Shown: positions 54,146 to 64,000 of the stretch, piece by piece
How positions within the stretch are numbered: position 1 is the first letter of the stretch
Layout: the number at the start of each line of letters is the position of its first letter
Assembly (NCBI RefSeq): GCF_040954645.1
Contig: NC_092809.1
Span: 136,575,914 to 136,639,913, forward strand
Length of the DNA: 64,000 nucleotides
Reading direction: 5' to 3'
Source: Diabrotica undecimpunctata
Taxonomy: Eukaryota; Arthropoda; Insecta; Coleoptera; Chrysomelidae
Position numbers and translations under genes: made by a program
Notes under the pieces: model-generated
What the model saw: only the letters and a program-made list of their open reading frames with translations
What the model was told of the DNA's origin: nothing
The model's database searches: none

Positions 54146-55640
54146 CAAGCTACTGGTCCAGAGAATATCAATGTCGAAATACTAAAACTAATTGCAGATA
54201 ACGAAAGTAGAAGCCTAGCCTTAATAACAGCACTATTCAATAAGATATATGACACAGGTAAAATACCAACAGACTGGCTAAAATCAACATTCGTAGCATT
54301 ACCAAAAAAATCGAATTCTTCACAATGCGATGATTATCGAATATTAAGCCTGATGTCTCATGCCCTTAAAACTTTTCTCAGGATTATTCATACACGAATT
54401 TACAAGAAGTGCGAGTTCCAGATGAGTGACACTCAATTAGGATTTCGAAACGGATTGGGAACACGAGAGGTTCTTTTTGCTTTAAATGTGTTAACGCAAC
54501 GATGCAGAGAGATAAATGTAGATGTATATGCATGTTTTATTGACTATCGAAAAGCATTTGACTGCGTTAACCATCAAAAGATGATCGAAATTCTGAGAAC
54601 AACTGGAGTTGACGAACAAGACTTGCGAATTATCTCAGAACTATACTGGCACCAAACGGCAACAATTGAAATAGAGCACACAACATCCGAAGATATACAA
54701 ATCCGACGAGGAGTGAGACAGGGTTGCGTCTTATCACCGCTACTGTTTAATTTGTATTCGGAGTCTATATTCAGAGAAGCATTAGACGAGGTCCAAGGCG
54801 GAATTAAGATTAACGGAATCACCATAGACAACATCAGATATGCTGATGATACCGTCTTAATAGCAAGCAACGCACAAGAACTACAAAATATAATAAATGC
54901 GGTTGTTCACCACAGCGAAATGTTCGGTTTACATCTAAACGCTTCCAAAACTAAAACTTTGGTATTTTCAAAGACACCAATAAACGTACATATGTATGCA
55001 AGGGTCAAATAATAGAACAGGTAAATTCCATAAAATATTTGGGAGCAAATATCAATAGTCAGTGTAATCCAAAAAAGGAAATCCTATCAAGAATCGAACA
55101 AGCAAGGAAAGCATTAATGAACATGAAAACATTTTTTACAAGATCAGACCTTAGTCTGCAGCTTAGAATCCGAATGATCAGATGTTACGTTTTTTCTGTC
55201 TTACTGTATGGCTGTGAAAGTTGGACAATGAACTCTGAAATAGAAAAAAAAAGAATAGATCCCTTTGAGATGTATATATACAGACGAATGTTGAGAATTC
55301 CATGGGTACAAAGAGTTACTAATGTTGAGGTACTTCGTCGCCTGTGTAAACAAAAAGAATTACTAAGAATAATCAGAGAGGAAGAGAGGAAAATGCAATA
55401 CTTGGGTCATGTGTTGAGAGGTGAAAGATACGAATTACTTCAAGTTATACGGGTAGGAAAAGTACAGGGCAAAAGATCAGTAGGAAGACGCCAGAACTCG
55501 TGGCTGAAAGACCTGAGAAGATGGTTCGACCGCTCATCCGCAGAAATCTTTCGCGCAGCAGTTTCCAAAACTACAATTGCCATTTGGATAGCCAACCTTC
55601 GAAAGGAGACGGCGCCATGAGAAGAAGTATGAATATTTCC
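54146..55640 (+). pseudogene. LINE (family C) reverse transcriptase, best copy; one frameshift
   Basis: Open from 54155 to 55012: ATGPENINVEILKLI (RT entry), IYDTGKIPTDWLKS, CDDYRILSLMSHALKTFLRI, GFRNGLGTREVLFALNVLTQ, DVYACFIDYRKAFDCVNHQK (motif A), RRGVRQGCVLSPLLFNLYSE (motif B), IDNIRYADDTVLIASNAQEL (motif C, intact) and NASKTKTLVFSK. A one-base shift near 54995 moves to the frame ending at 55620: SIKYLGANINSQ, RCYVFSVLLYGCESWTMNSE, RRMLRIPWVQRVTNVEVLRR, YLGHVLRGERYELLQ, NSWLKDLRRWFDRS and IFRAAVSKT. The endonuclease is lost by 5' truncation. The layout is that of RTE-like LINEs; clade not proven. The GAGAAGAAG end fits the family. Confidence 0.88.
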
Positions 55641-56530
55641 TGTTTCACAAAATTGTTTCTCTTCTTACATTATTTTCCAGTATATTGTTTTTATAAGGTT
55701 TCTATTTATAGATTTTATTGAACTGAGTGTATGACATAAAAACTTTCTTGAATGAAATATTCGAAGTTAACTTTATGAACAATTAACTAGCGTTTTGTCC
55801 TTAACGTCGAAGATTTGTTTTACAACACTTACATCATTTAAATTTAAATATCCTTTTATTTCGCGTCATCAAATGTATACGATAATCCAATGTCAATGGA
55901 CTGTTGTGTTGGAAAATTTTATACCCCATGCATTAATTAAAAATTACTTTGGCATTATAAATAGAATCTTAGTAATCTTTCCCGTTAATATTTTATTTGT
56001 GCATAAATATACAAATTATTTGAACTGTTTAAACAAGTGATTCATGTTTAAAACAACAATAATATTCGGAGTTTTGAAATAACTATTTTGTGCCATTAAA
56101 ATTTTCTAGAGCATTAGTTTAGTGGAATAATATTTAAATTTGTCATTTTTGTCGGACCATGTCTATGAATACACAAGAACAATAATGGCTGTCATCCATA
56201 TTATATTTGCCCTTATCATTGTGCGTAGTCATTATTTTTCCATATTTATGTTTCTATCTTCGGATAAACGAGCCCCTTCACATATCAGTTGGCCTAACGA
56301 TAGATTGATAAGAAAATTAAATTTTAGACAACAAAAATAAAAGCACAGCGTAAATTTTAGAAGTTTTAATGCATCGAATATTTTTGAATTTCCTAATTAT
56401 AGAAAATATTTTATAACGTAATGAAAACTATTGATTAAACATAATAATAATAAATTTAAAAAAATTCATAGAATATGTAATATTAACAAAAAAAATGTGA
56501 AAATTTACTACTGAGTTACACCACTTTATT
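55641..56530. other. AT-rich spacer, nothing identified
   Basis: Several AT-biased frames without motifs. Confidence 0.3.
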
Positions 56531-56534
56531 TTTA

Positions 56535-57350
56535 ATGGCATCCACAATTCTTCGAGGCATAGTTTTTACCAAGTTCTGACAAAATTCTAATGTAAACGAA
56601 TCCCATATTTCTTGCAATTTTGCCTTCAATTCGTCGACGGACCGGACAGGATGTTTTCTCAAAGCCTTTTTCATTTCGCGCCACAAAGTCTCGGGGACAA
56701 GTTGGGACTGTTAGAAACCCTTTCCAGAAGGGGTATGCCATGGTCATCAATCCATTTTAAATTCTTTTTCAAAGTATGACAACCTGCGCCGTCCTGTTGG
56801 AAGAGAAAATCTTCCGCTGATGTTAAACGGTGTTCCATAATGGGTAAAAGAGATTCTTCTAAAATATTCAAATATTTGTCCATGTTTACAATAAATTCCA
56901 TCGATAAAATGTAACTTTCCCACACCTTTAGACGACATGCTGCCCCAGATCATGACATATGCAGTAAATTTGACTTTTCTCTTCAGACAGTCGGAATGGA
57001 AAGCTTCATTTTTCCTGTGAATAACGCGACTCCTACTGTCTCCAACACACACTTCAAATCTGGACTCATCACTCCATTGTATTGAATCCCATTGCGACTG
57101 AGTCAAATCTTTATGCTCTTTTGACCATCTTAGTCTATTTTTCTTTTGTTGTAATGGTAAAAGTGGCTTCTCCTTAGCCTAAAATAAAATTAATTTTATT
57201 GAAAGCAATTCGTACTCATTTTTTCAACTATAAAACTTACTTTGTAAGTACCAAATCCTAATGTGTGGGTGAGATGTTGATCTAGAAACGTGTCTTCCAA
57301 TAACGTCATTCCATAAATTTTCTCAATATTTGTAGCACTGTAGTAAGATA
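56535..57350 (-). pseudogene. Tc1-like transposase (DD34E), broken, with a candidate intron
   Basis: Right to left on the minus strand: NDVIGRHVSRSTS and LGFGTYK, a GTAAGT...TTTTAG interval (57241-57179, 63 nt), AKEKPLLPLQQKKNRLRWSK, SIQWSDESRFEVCVGDS (first Asp), KFTAYVMIWGSMSSKGVGKL, FLFQQDGAGCHTLKKNLKW (second Asp), SNSPNLSP then, after a 2-nt loss, ETLWREMKKALRKHP (Glu), and PRRIVDAIKNK. Thirty-four residues separate the second Asp from the Glu when the lost Ile codon is allowed for, as in Tc1. Frameshifts occur near 56700 and 56920. The intron reading joins TYK to AKEKPLL smoothly. Confidence 0.8.
57179..57241 (-). other. Candidate 63-nt intron in the Tc1-like gene
   Basis: Minus-strand GTAAGTTTTATAG at the donor and AATTTTATTTTAG at the acceptor, AT-rich in between. 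Removal joins LGFGTYK to AKEKPLLP in one frame, matching the usual LGx-x-Y-A-KKPLLS stretch of Tc1 proteins. Confidence 0.5.
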
Positions 57351-58184
57351 AGCAAAAACACCGTTTTAACTAATAATGTATTTGACATTAATTTAAAAAA
57401 AATATACAATTATTAGTGCAAAAATAGAAAAAAATTACAAATTTTATTGTTTCTAAATTTTAGTGATAAATATTTACTGATAAAATAATAACAATAACAC
57501 TCAAAATGTTTCGTAATGAAAAAAAATATTACCTTAATCAATGACGTCGGTATCTTCATTTGGATTGTAAATGATGACTGGGTTAACCCTTTTCTTTAGA
57601 ATGTATCACAAATGTAACATTATCATTTTAGTGCCTAGGTGAGTTCTAGGCGACTTATGACGCATTCTGTTAGTCACTTCTTGTACTAATATTATAAAAC
57701 TACCGCTAGGTGGCAATAGCTGGCTTATATCTTTATTATTACCGATTTCTGATAACTAATTTTAATTTTATAATTTTAATCATTTTTAAGGGAATTATTA
57801 ACTCATAAAGGGATATATCTCTGCTTATATTTTAACGGTATTTTATTTGAAGACACACCTTCCAACCATTTTCTTTAAGTTTCTGATATCTCAAATAACA
57901 CGAAAAAAATAACTTTTTTTAAAGGCCCACACAATGCACACTTCTCTTCGCTTGCTTTAATTCCCCACTCTTCCGCTCCAAAAGCGAGAACCTGGTCCAC
58001 AGAGCAGTTTTTTTACATTTTTCACCATACTTAAACGAAAATCGAAGATATAGAAGTTGGAAGCAGTTCTGCGCTCCTTCCATTTTTGCTATCTACTAAT
58101 ACCCACAAGTATTTAAAGTAATCGATCATCTGCTATTTATTTTCACCTATTTTTATTTCTGTTTACATCGTCTCTTGTAATTGA
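57351..58184. other. AT-rich spacer, possible further Tc1 exon remnants
   Basis: A VNPVIIYNPNEDTDVID frame near 57595-57540 (minus) ends at AAG-GTAATA, another donor-like site, but I cannot tie it to the transposase. Otherwise nothing identified. Confidence 0.2.
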
Positions 58185-58186
58185 GG

Positions 58187-58430
58187 CCATTTGCGGAAAA
58201 AGGGCCCTTATGAAAAATGGCGCTTTTGAGAAAAAAGCAATTGAAAATTTAACAAGTATTTTGAAAACAAAAATTAAAACTTTGAAGCTTATTGAAAGCT
58301 AAAATAAAAGTATTGTATTTAAACTAAAGTTACAATAAGATGTTTCAAAGATATAGACATATTTTTATGTAAATATAATTTTTTTTACATTAGCTTGTCA
58401 TGGGCCCTTTTTCCACAGATCATTTGCGAA
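58187..58430. repeat. Short inverted repeat around GGAAAAAGGGCCC
   Basis: CATTTGCGGAAAAAGGGCCC at 58191-58210 pairs with GGGCCCTTTTTCCACAGATC near 58402-58421. It lies just downstream of the DDD-family gene copy 2 and may be a separate small fold-back or the end region of that element. Confidence 0.5.
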
Positions 58431-58516
58431 AGTATGAAATAAGTTTAAAAAAATTTTTATTTGGAAAATGACGTAAAAAATTAACATTAAAACAAGTTAT
58501 TATTATACAAAGAAAG

Positions 58517-60221
58517 TTATACAGAAACTTCTTCTAGTATCCAGCATATCCATTGTTCATCTTCTTGGGACAAAAACGAAAATAGATCTCTCACGTCTTT
58601 TTCCTTCGCCGGCTTTATTCCAACCACTGGGACAGTTTGAAGAGCAATGCTTGTGTTTATGTTTCTTCCTTTCCAAATTGTGAATGGTATGTAATTTTCC
58701 ATATATGTTTGAGAACAAGCCAATGTTCCGTCTTTTTTGTATTTCATTTGTACATACTGTTGAATGCTGAAAACAAGTCCCTTTGTTTTTGGCTTATTTA
58801 GAAAGACTCATTCCAAACTTTCAGTCCAAGTTTTGATTAGCGTTCTGTCCATGACAAAATTAAAAGGAGATGGATTTTTCCGACAATGCACTATTGTTTC
58901 CAAATATGGCTTTGCCGTCCCTATGTATTCCTTCTTTTTTAAAGATGACTTTACCATCCCAAAATTGCGATCGCACTGGTTAAAGGAATGGCCACGAGCC
59001 GGAAATATATGTCGAATATTGACGTTAAACTTGTGTGCTAGTCACATTCCAAATTTTACCATTGAAATGTTCTTATTTTGTCCTCCGCACGCATCCAACA
59101 AAAATACGATTTCAGTGACATCGCCATTAATTTTTTTGCAGAAGCAGGCATAGACGAATGAAATAACAGAATCGGCGCCTTTTTTTCCTTGTCTTTCCAT
59201 AAATGTATACATAAAAGACGACCCATCATTGTGAATATGTATATTAAAGAGATAACACCAAAGTAGACGTATATAAAACTGCATTGTTACATTGAGTTTC
59301 GTAACTGGTAGATTTTGTCCATAGTCAAATTCTATCAGATTCCTTCTTATTGCTATATGTCGCTTTACTTTCATATTGTGAAGGCGATAGGAAATTGCAC
59401 AGGCATCGTTAGGATTAATAGATAGTTTTTGTTTACATTTTGTGCAGAAATCATATACGTCTGTTTTGGGATTGTTGAAACTGTATGAACGCAGTGACTT
59501 AAAATACTGAAAGTATGTCTTATATTTCATCTTTAGATTTGTGCATGTCTTTTCTTTATAGTATTGTACAAAAAACTCATACAGCTTTTTAATATTTACT
59601 TCGGGATTCTCAAAATATTTTAGTTCGGATTTGTGTTGGGAATAATGACTTTTCTTAAACGGAATAGTTTCCAAATGCTCTTTAAACAAGTCATGAATGT
59701 TGGGAGCCAATTTGTGGGGTCTGTTGGCATGTGTCCCTCGCTTTTCTGTAAATGAATCCCTCTCAATTACCTTCTTTTGTACTACACGAATGCTCTTCAC
59801 AGATACTTGAAAAAGTTTTTGGATCATGGTCTGACATGTTTTTATTCTGTCGCCCTTTTGAGACACGAAATATTCCCATGTATACGCTCGTAAAACTTTT
59901 GGATTATTCTTGAGTCGTTTACGGTCTACATTAAGTTTTTTCATACACTGAGCCAACAAAGAGTCCTGTTGAGACTTTGCTTGTAAATAAAAGTGTTGAA
60001 ATAAGAAATAAATGTTTTTGATCATCGACACTTAAACGGGTAAAACATTTGTCTAGGCAGCATTTTATGATTAACTGAAATGATTTAGCTGCAACATCGC
60101 GACCTGTCGAGGTGACGTATATTTTACCTGATTGCTTTTTAACTTTTCTTTTTTCTGGCGTCACATGAATCTTCTTATATCTTGTCAGTTTTTGTCTAAC
60201 TACCTCTTCATCAGAATCCAT
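58517..60221 (-). pseudogene. DDD-type transposase-like protein (DUF7869-like insect family), copy 2
   Basis: Starts at 60221 (MDSDEEVVRQKLTRYKKIHV). A one-base shift near 60010 links CFTRLSVDDQKHLF to FQHFYLQAKSQQDS, after which one frame runs to 58517 with stops at 59042-59044 and 58808-58810. Motifs: YTWEYFVSQKGDRIKTCQTM, CxxC in DVYDFCTKCKQKL, IEFDYGQNLP (Asp at 59324-59326), VFLLDACGGQNKNIS (Asp at 59093-59095) and ARGHSFNQCDRNFGMVK (Asp at 58970-58972). Spacing D-76-D-40-D equals copy 1 exactly. The C-terminal MKYKKDGTLACSQTYMENYI aligns with GLKYLPNGDILYKMAHDQKY of copy 1. Total span 1,705 bp versus 1,719 bp. Catalytic role is inferred from spacing and fold expectations. Confidence 0.78.
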
Positions 60222-60319
60222 TTTTAAAGCATAATAAACACACTTACGTTAACGACAAGCAAACGAACAACGGACGCGAACACAACTTTGTTAAAATGGT
60301 AGTTTTTATCGAGTGACAC

Positions 60320-60332
60320 AGGTTTGAGACAT
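60320..60332. repeat. 13-bp target-site duplication, left (AGGTTTGAGACAT)
   Basis: Identical to 60587-60599; brackets the palindromic insertion. Confidence 0.88.
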
Positions 60333-60586
60333 ATTGTTCTGAAGCTATTTTCTTGTGGCATTTTAAATTAATTACTATTTAACTGGGAATAAGCCACAAT
60401 TAAAGGTTAAAATACGTTTATTGACGTTTCAATTTCCACTTCGGAAATCGTTCTCAAAATACAAACATTAGTGAGATATACAAACTAATGTTTGTATTTT
60501 GAGAACGATTTCCGAAGTGGAAATTGAAACGTCAATAAACGTATTTTAACCTTTAATTGTGGCTTATTCCCAGTTAAATAGTAATT
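60333..60586. mobile_element. Palindromic Penelope-LTR-type insertion, copy 2
   Basis: A leader (ATTGTTCTG then AAGCTATTTTCTTGTGGCAT, as at 30682) is followed by two almost perfect inverted arms meeting around 60470-60490 (AAACATTAGTGAGATATACA). Arms carry AATTACTATTTAACTGGGAA, GACGTTTCAATTTCCACTTC and the CGATTTCC-GAAGT hairpin. Exact 13-bp duplication on both sides. Confidence 0.88.
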
Positions 60587-60639
60587 AGGTTTGAGACATT
60601 GTTGCCAAACTTGGCCGAAATGAACTTTACATCATGGCG

Positions 60640-60979
60640 GATCGATTTAAACGCGGAAGGAAAAATGTATTATTAATACGTATCTCGTTTATATTTATGG
60701 TCCGTCAAAATGTCTCCGTTTTCAGTTCTAATATTTTCGTTATATCGCTGTTTTTTTCCTGGAACTATAATATTGCCAACACGGGCGTTAAAATCACCCA
60801 TAATGATTATATATTCATCATTTGGGGTCTCGTTTATTACAGTCTGAAGGTGTTTGTAGAAGTTTTCCCTTGTGGTGGTATCTATGTTGTTGTCTGGTGC
60901 ATAGGTATATTGCTATCACATTCAGAGTTTTGACATCCAGTTTAATTTTTACACTCACTATCCTTTCAGAGGTATATTT
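60640..60979 (-). pseudogene. Older RTE-like LINE endonuclease, distal half
   Basis: The minus strand reads ECKYTSERIVSVKIKLDVKT, LNVIAIY, then after a frameshift YAPDNNIDTTTRENFYKHLQ and DEYIIIMGDFNARVGN. The YAPDxx...GDFNARVG block is the AP-endonuclease D-N motif of RTE/BovB-type elements. The proximal half of the same EN lies at 62197-62520, separated by a younger LINE. Confidence 0.75.
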
Positions 60980-60989
60980 ACATTCTTGT
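60980..60989. repeat. 10-bp target-site duplication, left (ACATTCTTGT)
   Basis: Identical to 62187-62196 around the LINE-B insertion. Confidence 0.85.
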
Positions 60990-62186
60990 CATCATCATCA
61001 TTCAATCTTCGCTTATCCACTGCTGGACATAGATCTCCCTCATAATTTTCCATCTATTTCGATCTTGTGCCTCTTGCATCCAATTCCTATGACAACGTTT
61101 TAGATCGTCAGTCCAACGTGTTGGTGGACGACCTCTACTTCGGTAGGCATCATCTCTTGGTCTCCATTCCAGTATCCGCTTTGTCCATCTATTGTCTGTC
61201 ATTCGAGCCACGTGACCTGCCCAGTTCCATTTTAGTGTTGCTACTCTCTCTACTGCATCAGCTACTCCTGTTCTTTGTCGTAGCTGGCGATTTGGGATCT
61301 TGTCTCGTAGTGAAACGCCCAACATAGCACGCTCCATCGCCCTTTGACACACACGGATCTTTTGAACTGTTCTCCTTGTCATGGTCAACGTTTCGGCACC
61401 GTAAGTTAACACTGGCAAAACACACTGATTAAACGTTTTTCTTTTAAGGCATATTGGTATATCAGACGATTTGAAAATATGGTTCAGCTTGCCGAAGGCT
61501 GCCCAAGTCAGTCTTATACGACGGAGAAGCTCAACGGTTTGGTTATCTTTTCCTATGCGAATCTCATGACCTAGGTATTTATAGGCCATTACCTGGTCTA
61601 TGGATCTTGTTCCTACGCATATATCTTCGCTGACTACAAGATTTGTCATCATCTGGGTTTTAGATATATTTATTTTCAATCCCCCTTCTAGCGAGGAAAG
61701 GTAGAGCTGATTTAAAAGTTCTTTGGCCTCATCTATCCTATCAGCTATTAGTACAATATCATCTGCAAACCTTAGATGGCTAAGCTTTTCTCCGTTTATG
61801 TTTATGCCCTTGTCGGTCAGTTTTGCCCTTTTACATATATATTCCAAAAGCGTAGTGAACAGTTTCGGCGATATGGTGTCCCCCTGGCGTACTCCACGTT
61901 GTATCGGGAATTTCTGGGTTTGACGATCACCCACTCTAACACTGGCTGTTGCGTTTTGGTATATATGTTTAATTATATTTATATACCGATAGTCAATTCG
62001 GCATTCTGTCAAGGCTTCCAACATTTTTTGTTGATTTACGGTGTCGAATGCCTTTTCATAGTCGACAAATATTAAAGCTAGTGGTTTATTATATTCAGTG
62101 CATTTTTCTATAAGATTTTTTATTACCAGTAGGTGATCGTTTGTTCCATAGCCTTTTCTAAAACCCGCCTGTTCTATGGGCTGATA
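60990..62186 (-). pseudogene. 5'-truncated RTE-like LINE (family B), frame open for 340 codons
   Basis: Starts (minus) at YQPIEQAGFRKGYGTNDHLL, then LALIFVDYEKAFDTVNQQKM (motif A), IQRGVRQGDTISPKLFTTLL (motif B), LSHLRFADDIVLIADRIDEA (motif C, FADD), KINISKTQMM, YKYLGHEIRIGKDNQTVELL, RLTWAAFGKLNHIFKSSDIP, CVLPVLTYGAETLTMTRR, MERAMLGVSLRDKIPN, LKWNWAGHVARMTDNRW and GRPPTRWTDDLKR, stop at 61002. The 3' end is GATGATGATGAC. Inserted into an older LINE endonuclease with a 10-bp duplication. The frame is uninterrupted across palm and C-terminus, so this is a young copy lacking only its 5' EN. Confidence 0.9.
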
Positions 62187-62196
62187 ACATTCTTGT
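62187..62196. repeat. 10-bp target-site duplication, right (ACATTCTTGT)
   Basis: Exact match to 60980-60989. Confidence 0.85.
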
Positions 62197-62620
62197 ACTT
62201 GGTGTAAACATTTTTTGTGTACTAACAGGGCGACTCCTTCTTTTGCTCTGGTTTCTTTCGCAACACCACTTTAAATCATCAGATAGTCATCTAGCATAAT
62301 TTGACCCTTTCCTTTTTTCTTCGTCTTTTGTAGTGCACATATGTCTATATTTTTTTCTACAAGCTCTTTTGTAATTTCCTGCTCTCTTGTCTTTAGAGAC
62401 TTTACGTTCCAAATACCGATGCAAAGTATATTTCTCGTTTTCCGTAAATTCGTTGTCCTCTTTCTCGCGTTAGGCTTCGTAATGAAATCATTCCTGTTCT
62501 GAGGCATAAATAATCCTGTTTCTATGAGCTGTATGGTTTTAAAGTCTACCAGTAGTGTGCTAACCTGGCTGTAGACTCCCTCCTCCTTTATCCGGACAGT
62601 TCTGTCGAGCTACTCGATCC
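62197..62620 (-). pseudogene. Older RTE-like LINE endonuclease, proximal half and leader
   Basis: The minus strand reads TRNILCIGIWNVKSLKTREQ, KELVEKNIDICALQKTKKKG, KGQIMLDDYLMI then a stop, SGVAKETRAKEGVALLVHKK and CLHQVQEC, which joins ECKYTSERIV at 60979 when the younger LINE is removed. GTWNVxSL..., DIxALQET and the YSG..GVxxLV block are the N-terminal EN motifs of RTE/BovB-type LINEs. 62530-62620 looks like 5' UTR. Confidence 0.8.
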
Positions 62621-63593
62621 ACCCAACAAAACTGCAGGCGGAGTTGCAGTATGCATGATCTCTTGCATAAATCCAAACTTCCTCTCTGTTTTAGTACACA
62701 TTTTTCTTTCATCTGGCATTTGTCTCACTGATTCTTTGTTAAACTCGCCATTGAATAAGTTATAAAGTATATCTTCCAACACATTTTTACAATAATGTCC
62801 GTAATACTTACTTAACACGTTAAGTAACTGTAACCCATATAATGTAAGTAATAAATCTCATACCATCTCAGTTTATGGTATTTTTATTGTCCGATATAAT
62901 CAACAACATATCTTAAAATTACATTTATTCTTTTGTGTTTCAATGGTACAAAAAACCTGAGGCAATTCCCAGCCCTAGTACGTAATACTGAATGAAATAA
63001 ATTTTAATCGATGTTATATCTTAAACAATGGCGTGTGCAATTTTACAACAGATTTATAGTAGGTGCAGTTAATAAATTGTTTAGTTCGGATTAACACTTT
63101 TCGGTTTCATTCGTACAGTAAGATATTCGCATAGTTGGCGAGGATGTATTTACTTTTAGTTAACGCATTAAACAAAATAAAACTCATATCAGGAACAATT
63201 GACTGTTAACAGGTTGACTTTTAGCCTCTTTTTCCTTGCATTGCCAAAGAGTCATTTGAATACCACATATGATACTCAGTCCAGAAGATAAGTTCAAATA
63301 TTGAGCGCCAAATATGGTACTCAGTATAACTTACAAAACTGCATGCAGTGTACCTAAGCAGTCACTCGGCTTGTACATTTTATATGGAGAAATTAAAAGT
63401 TTTGGCCTCAGAAAACCGTTCCATGATTTTAGCCCGTAGCTAGATGGTATTATAATTTTTTTTATAAAAGTCGTTTATCAAAGTGTAATAAAAACGTTTT
63501 TTAGCTTAAATATTTATTTAGCAAGTAGCGTAACTCTAAAAAACGGTACAAAAAAATATTCGAAAACTTAACATAAATGATAATAAAGAAAAA
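62621..63593. other. Spacer between LINE leader and piggyBac end
   Basis: AT-rich with no motif identified. A piggyBac 3' terminus ending in TTAA should lie here but I could not pin it. Confidence 0.3.
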
Positions 63594-64000
63594 TTACTGT
63601 AGTTTGGCAGCATGAACCTTAAAAAAGCAATATTTCGCGCAAGCAAAACACTTTGTCCAAACACGTGAAGTATCCTTTTGTGCTGCTTATCTTCTATGCT
63701 TGGTAACAATATCCCTATAGCATTGACTGCAGCGGTTTCTTTTTAGACATTTTACTAAATTGTGTAAATTATTAGCAGGCATTGCACAATCGGGTTTAAT
63801 AAGCATATCTTTGATAATTTCCTCTCTAATTTGTGTTATTTTTATTGATTTATTTGTCACTTTAGAATAAAGTGACAAGACATTTACAACGGCAACATTT
63901 AGTAAAATATCAAAGGCAAATTTTCGGTACCATTTCAATGACCTTGAAAATGAATTAAATGAATTCATTTGATCCGATACATCTATGAAGGATTTTCCTC
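63594..64000 (-). pseudogene. piggyBac-family transposase, C-terminal part (runs off the window)
   Basis: The minus strand from the edge reads GKSFIDVSDQMNSFNSFSR (the acidic D-x-SDQM motif of the catalytic domain), SLKWYRKFAFDILLNVAVVN and IREEIIKDMLIKP. The Cys-rich C-terminal finger begins NRCSQCYRDI, is cut by TAA at 63687-63689, and continues in the same frame as VWTKCFACAKYCFFKVH to TAA at 63594. R-C-xxCY...V-T-C..C....C...H is the piggyBac C-terminal zinc-binding module. The rest of the gene lies beyond 64000. Confidence 0.82.

Noticed and set aside
61067..62075. Plus-strand frames opposite LINE-B
   Set aside because: Shadows of the minus-strand RT frame; no independent motif.
1..64000. 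CRISPR arrays, bacterial operons, ribosomal or transfer RNA genes
   Set aside because: None visible; splice-site-bearing and transposon-rich structure indicates a eukaryotic nuclear genome, and no cloverleaf or rRNA-like stretch was recognised.

Overview
This window looks like a piece of a large, AT-rich, transposon-saturated insect genome. A beetle or a similarly repeat-rich insect is my inference; no sequence here fixes the order. There is no prokaryotic-style gene organisation. Almost every recognisable reading frame is a decayed fragment of a mobile element. The one convincing host-gene feature is a short first coding exon at 40198-40250, whose translation (MKKQFFRVKQLADQTFL) matches the start of the RhoGAP92B/RICH1 (ARHGAP17) BAR-RhoGAP family. 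It ends at a consensus donor, GTAAGT, so most of the right-hand third of the window is probably its first intron.

Left third (1-22 kb). A THAP/P-element transposase relic (626-1640 and 4052-4600) is split by a second element. That element carries a nearly intact ORF (1896-3614, one in-frame stop) of a DDD-type protein family. Next come a fold-back structure with arms of about 0.7 kb (5525-7875), nested RTE-like LINE fragments (8975-10560), a Helitron helicase fragment, more LINE and mariner pieces, a Jockey-like LINE carrying two later LINE insertions (13995-15900), a Tigger-like tail, and a complete but mutated hAT element (18523-21143) with clear TIRs and an 8-bp target duplication.

Middle (22-40 kb). 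A Penelope-like element (GIY-YIG endonuclease, minus strand), several LINEs on both strands, two MITEs, a palindromic Penelope-LTR-like insertion (30682-30900) with target duplication, a DD41D mariner relic (32968-33960), another Penelope-type inverted repeat (35146-35960), and a minus-strand RTE copy. A relatively repeat-poor stretch (37.8-40.2 kb) lies upstream of the RhoGAP exon.

Right third (40-64 kb). The putative intron begins with about 3 kb of quiet AT-rich sequence, then a Tigger MITE with TA target duplication (43249-43957). A 3.2-kb block bounded by a 16-bp direct repeat (45265-48430) holds a Jockey-like LINE and a hAT/psq composite. It is followed by LINE insertions with nested SINE-like sequence, a long-TIR element with a cysteine-rich tail protein (51895-53530), a well-preserved LINE RT (54146-55640), a Tc1-like DD34E relic with a candidate intron, a second member of the DDD family (58517-60221, minus), a palindromic Penelope-like insertion with a 13-bp duplication, a LINE-within-LINE, and a piggyBac C-terminus running off the right edge.

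The most interesting signal is the pair of DDD-family genes at 1896-3614 and 58517-60221. They are highly diverged, yet share a CxxC knuckle, three Asp-centred motifs (hydrophobic-D, D-x-C-G-x-QN-x-N, GH-[ST]-x3-CD) and identical spacing, D-76-D-40-D. This is what a catalytic RNase-H-like triad would look like. I recall the family only as anonymous insect proteins (DUF7869-like), so it may represent a poorly described transposase lineage.
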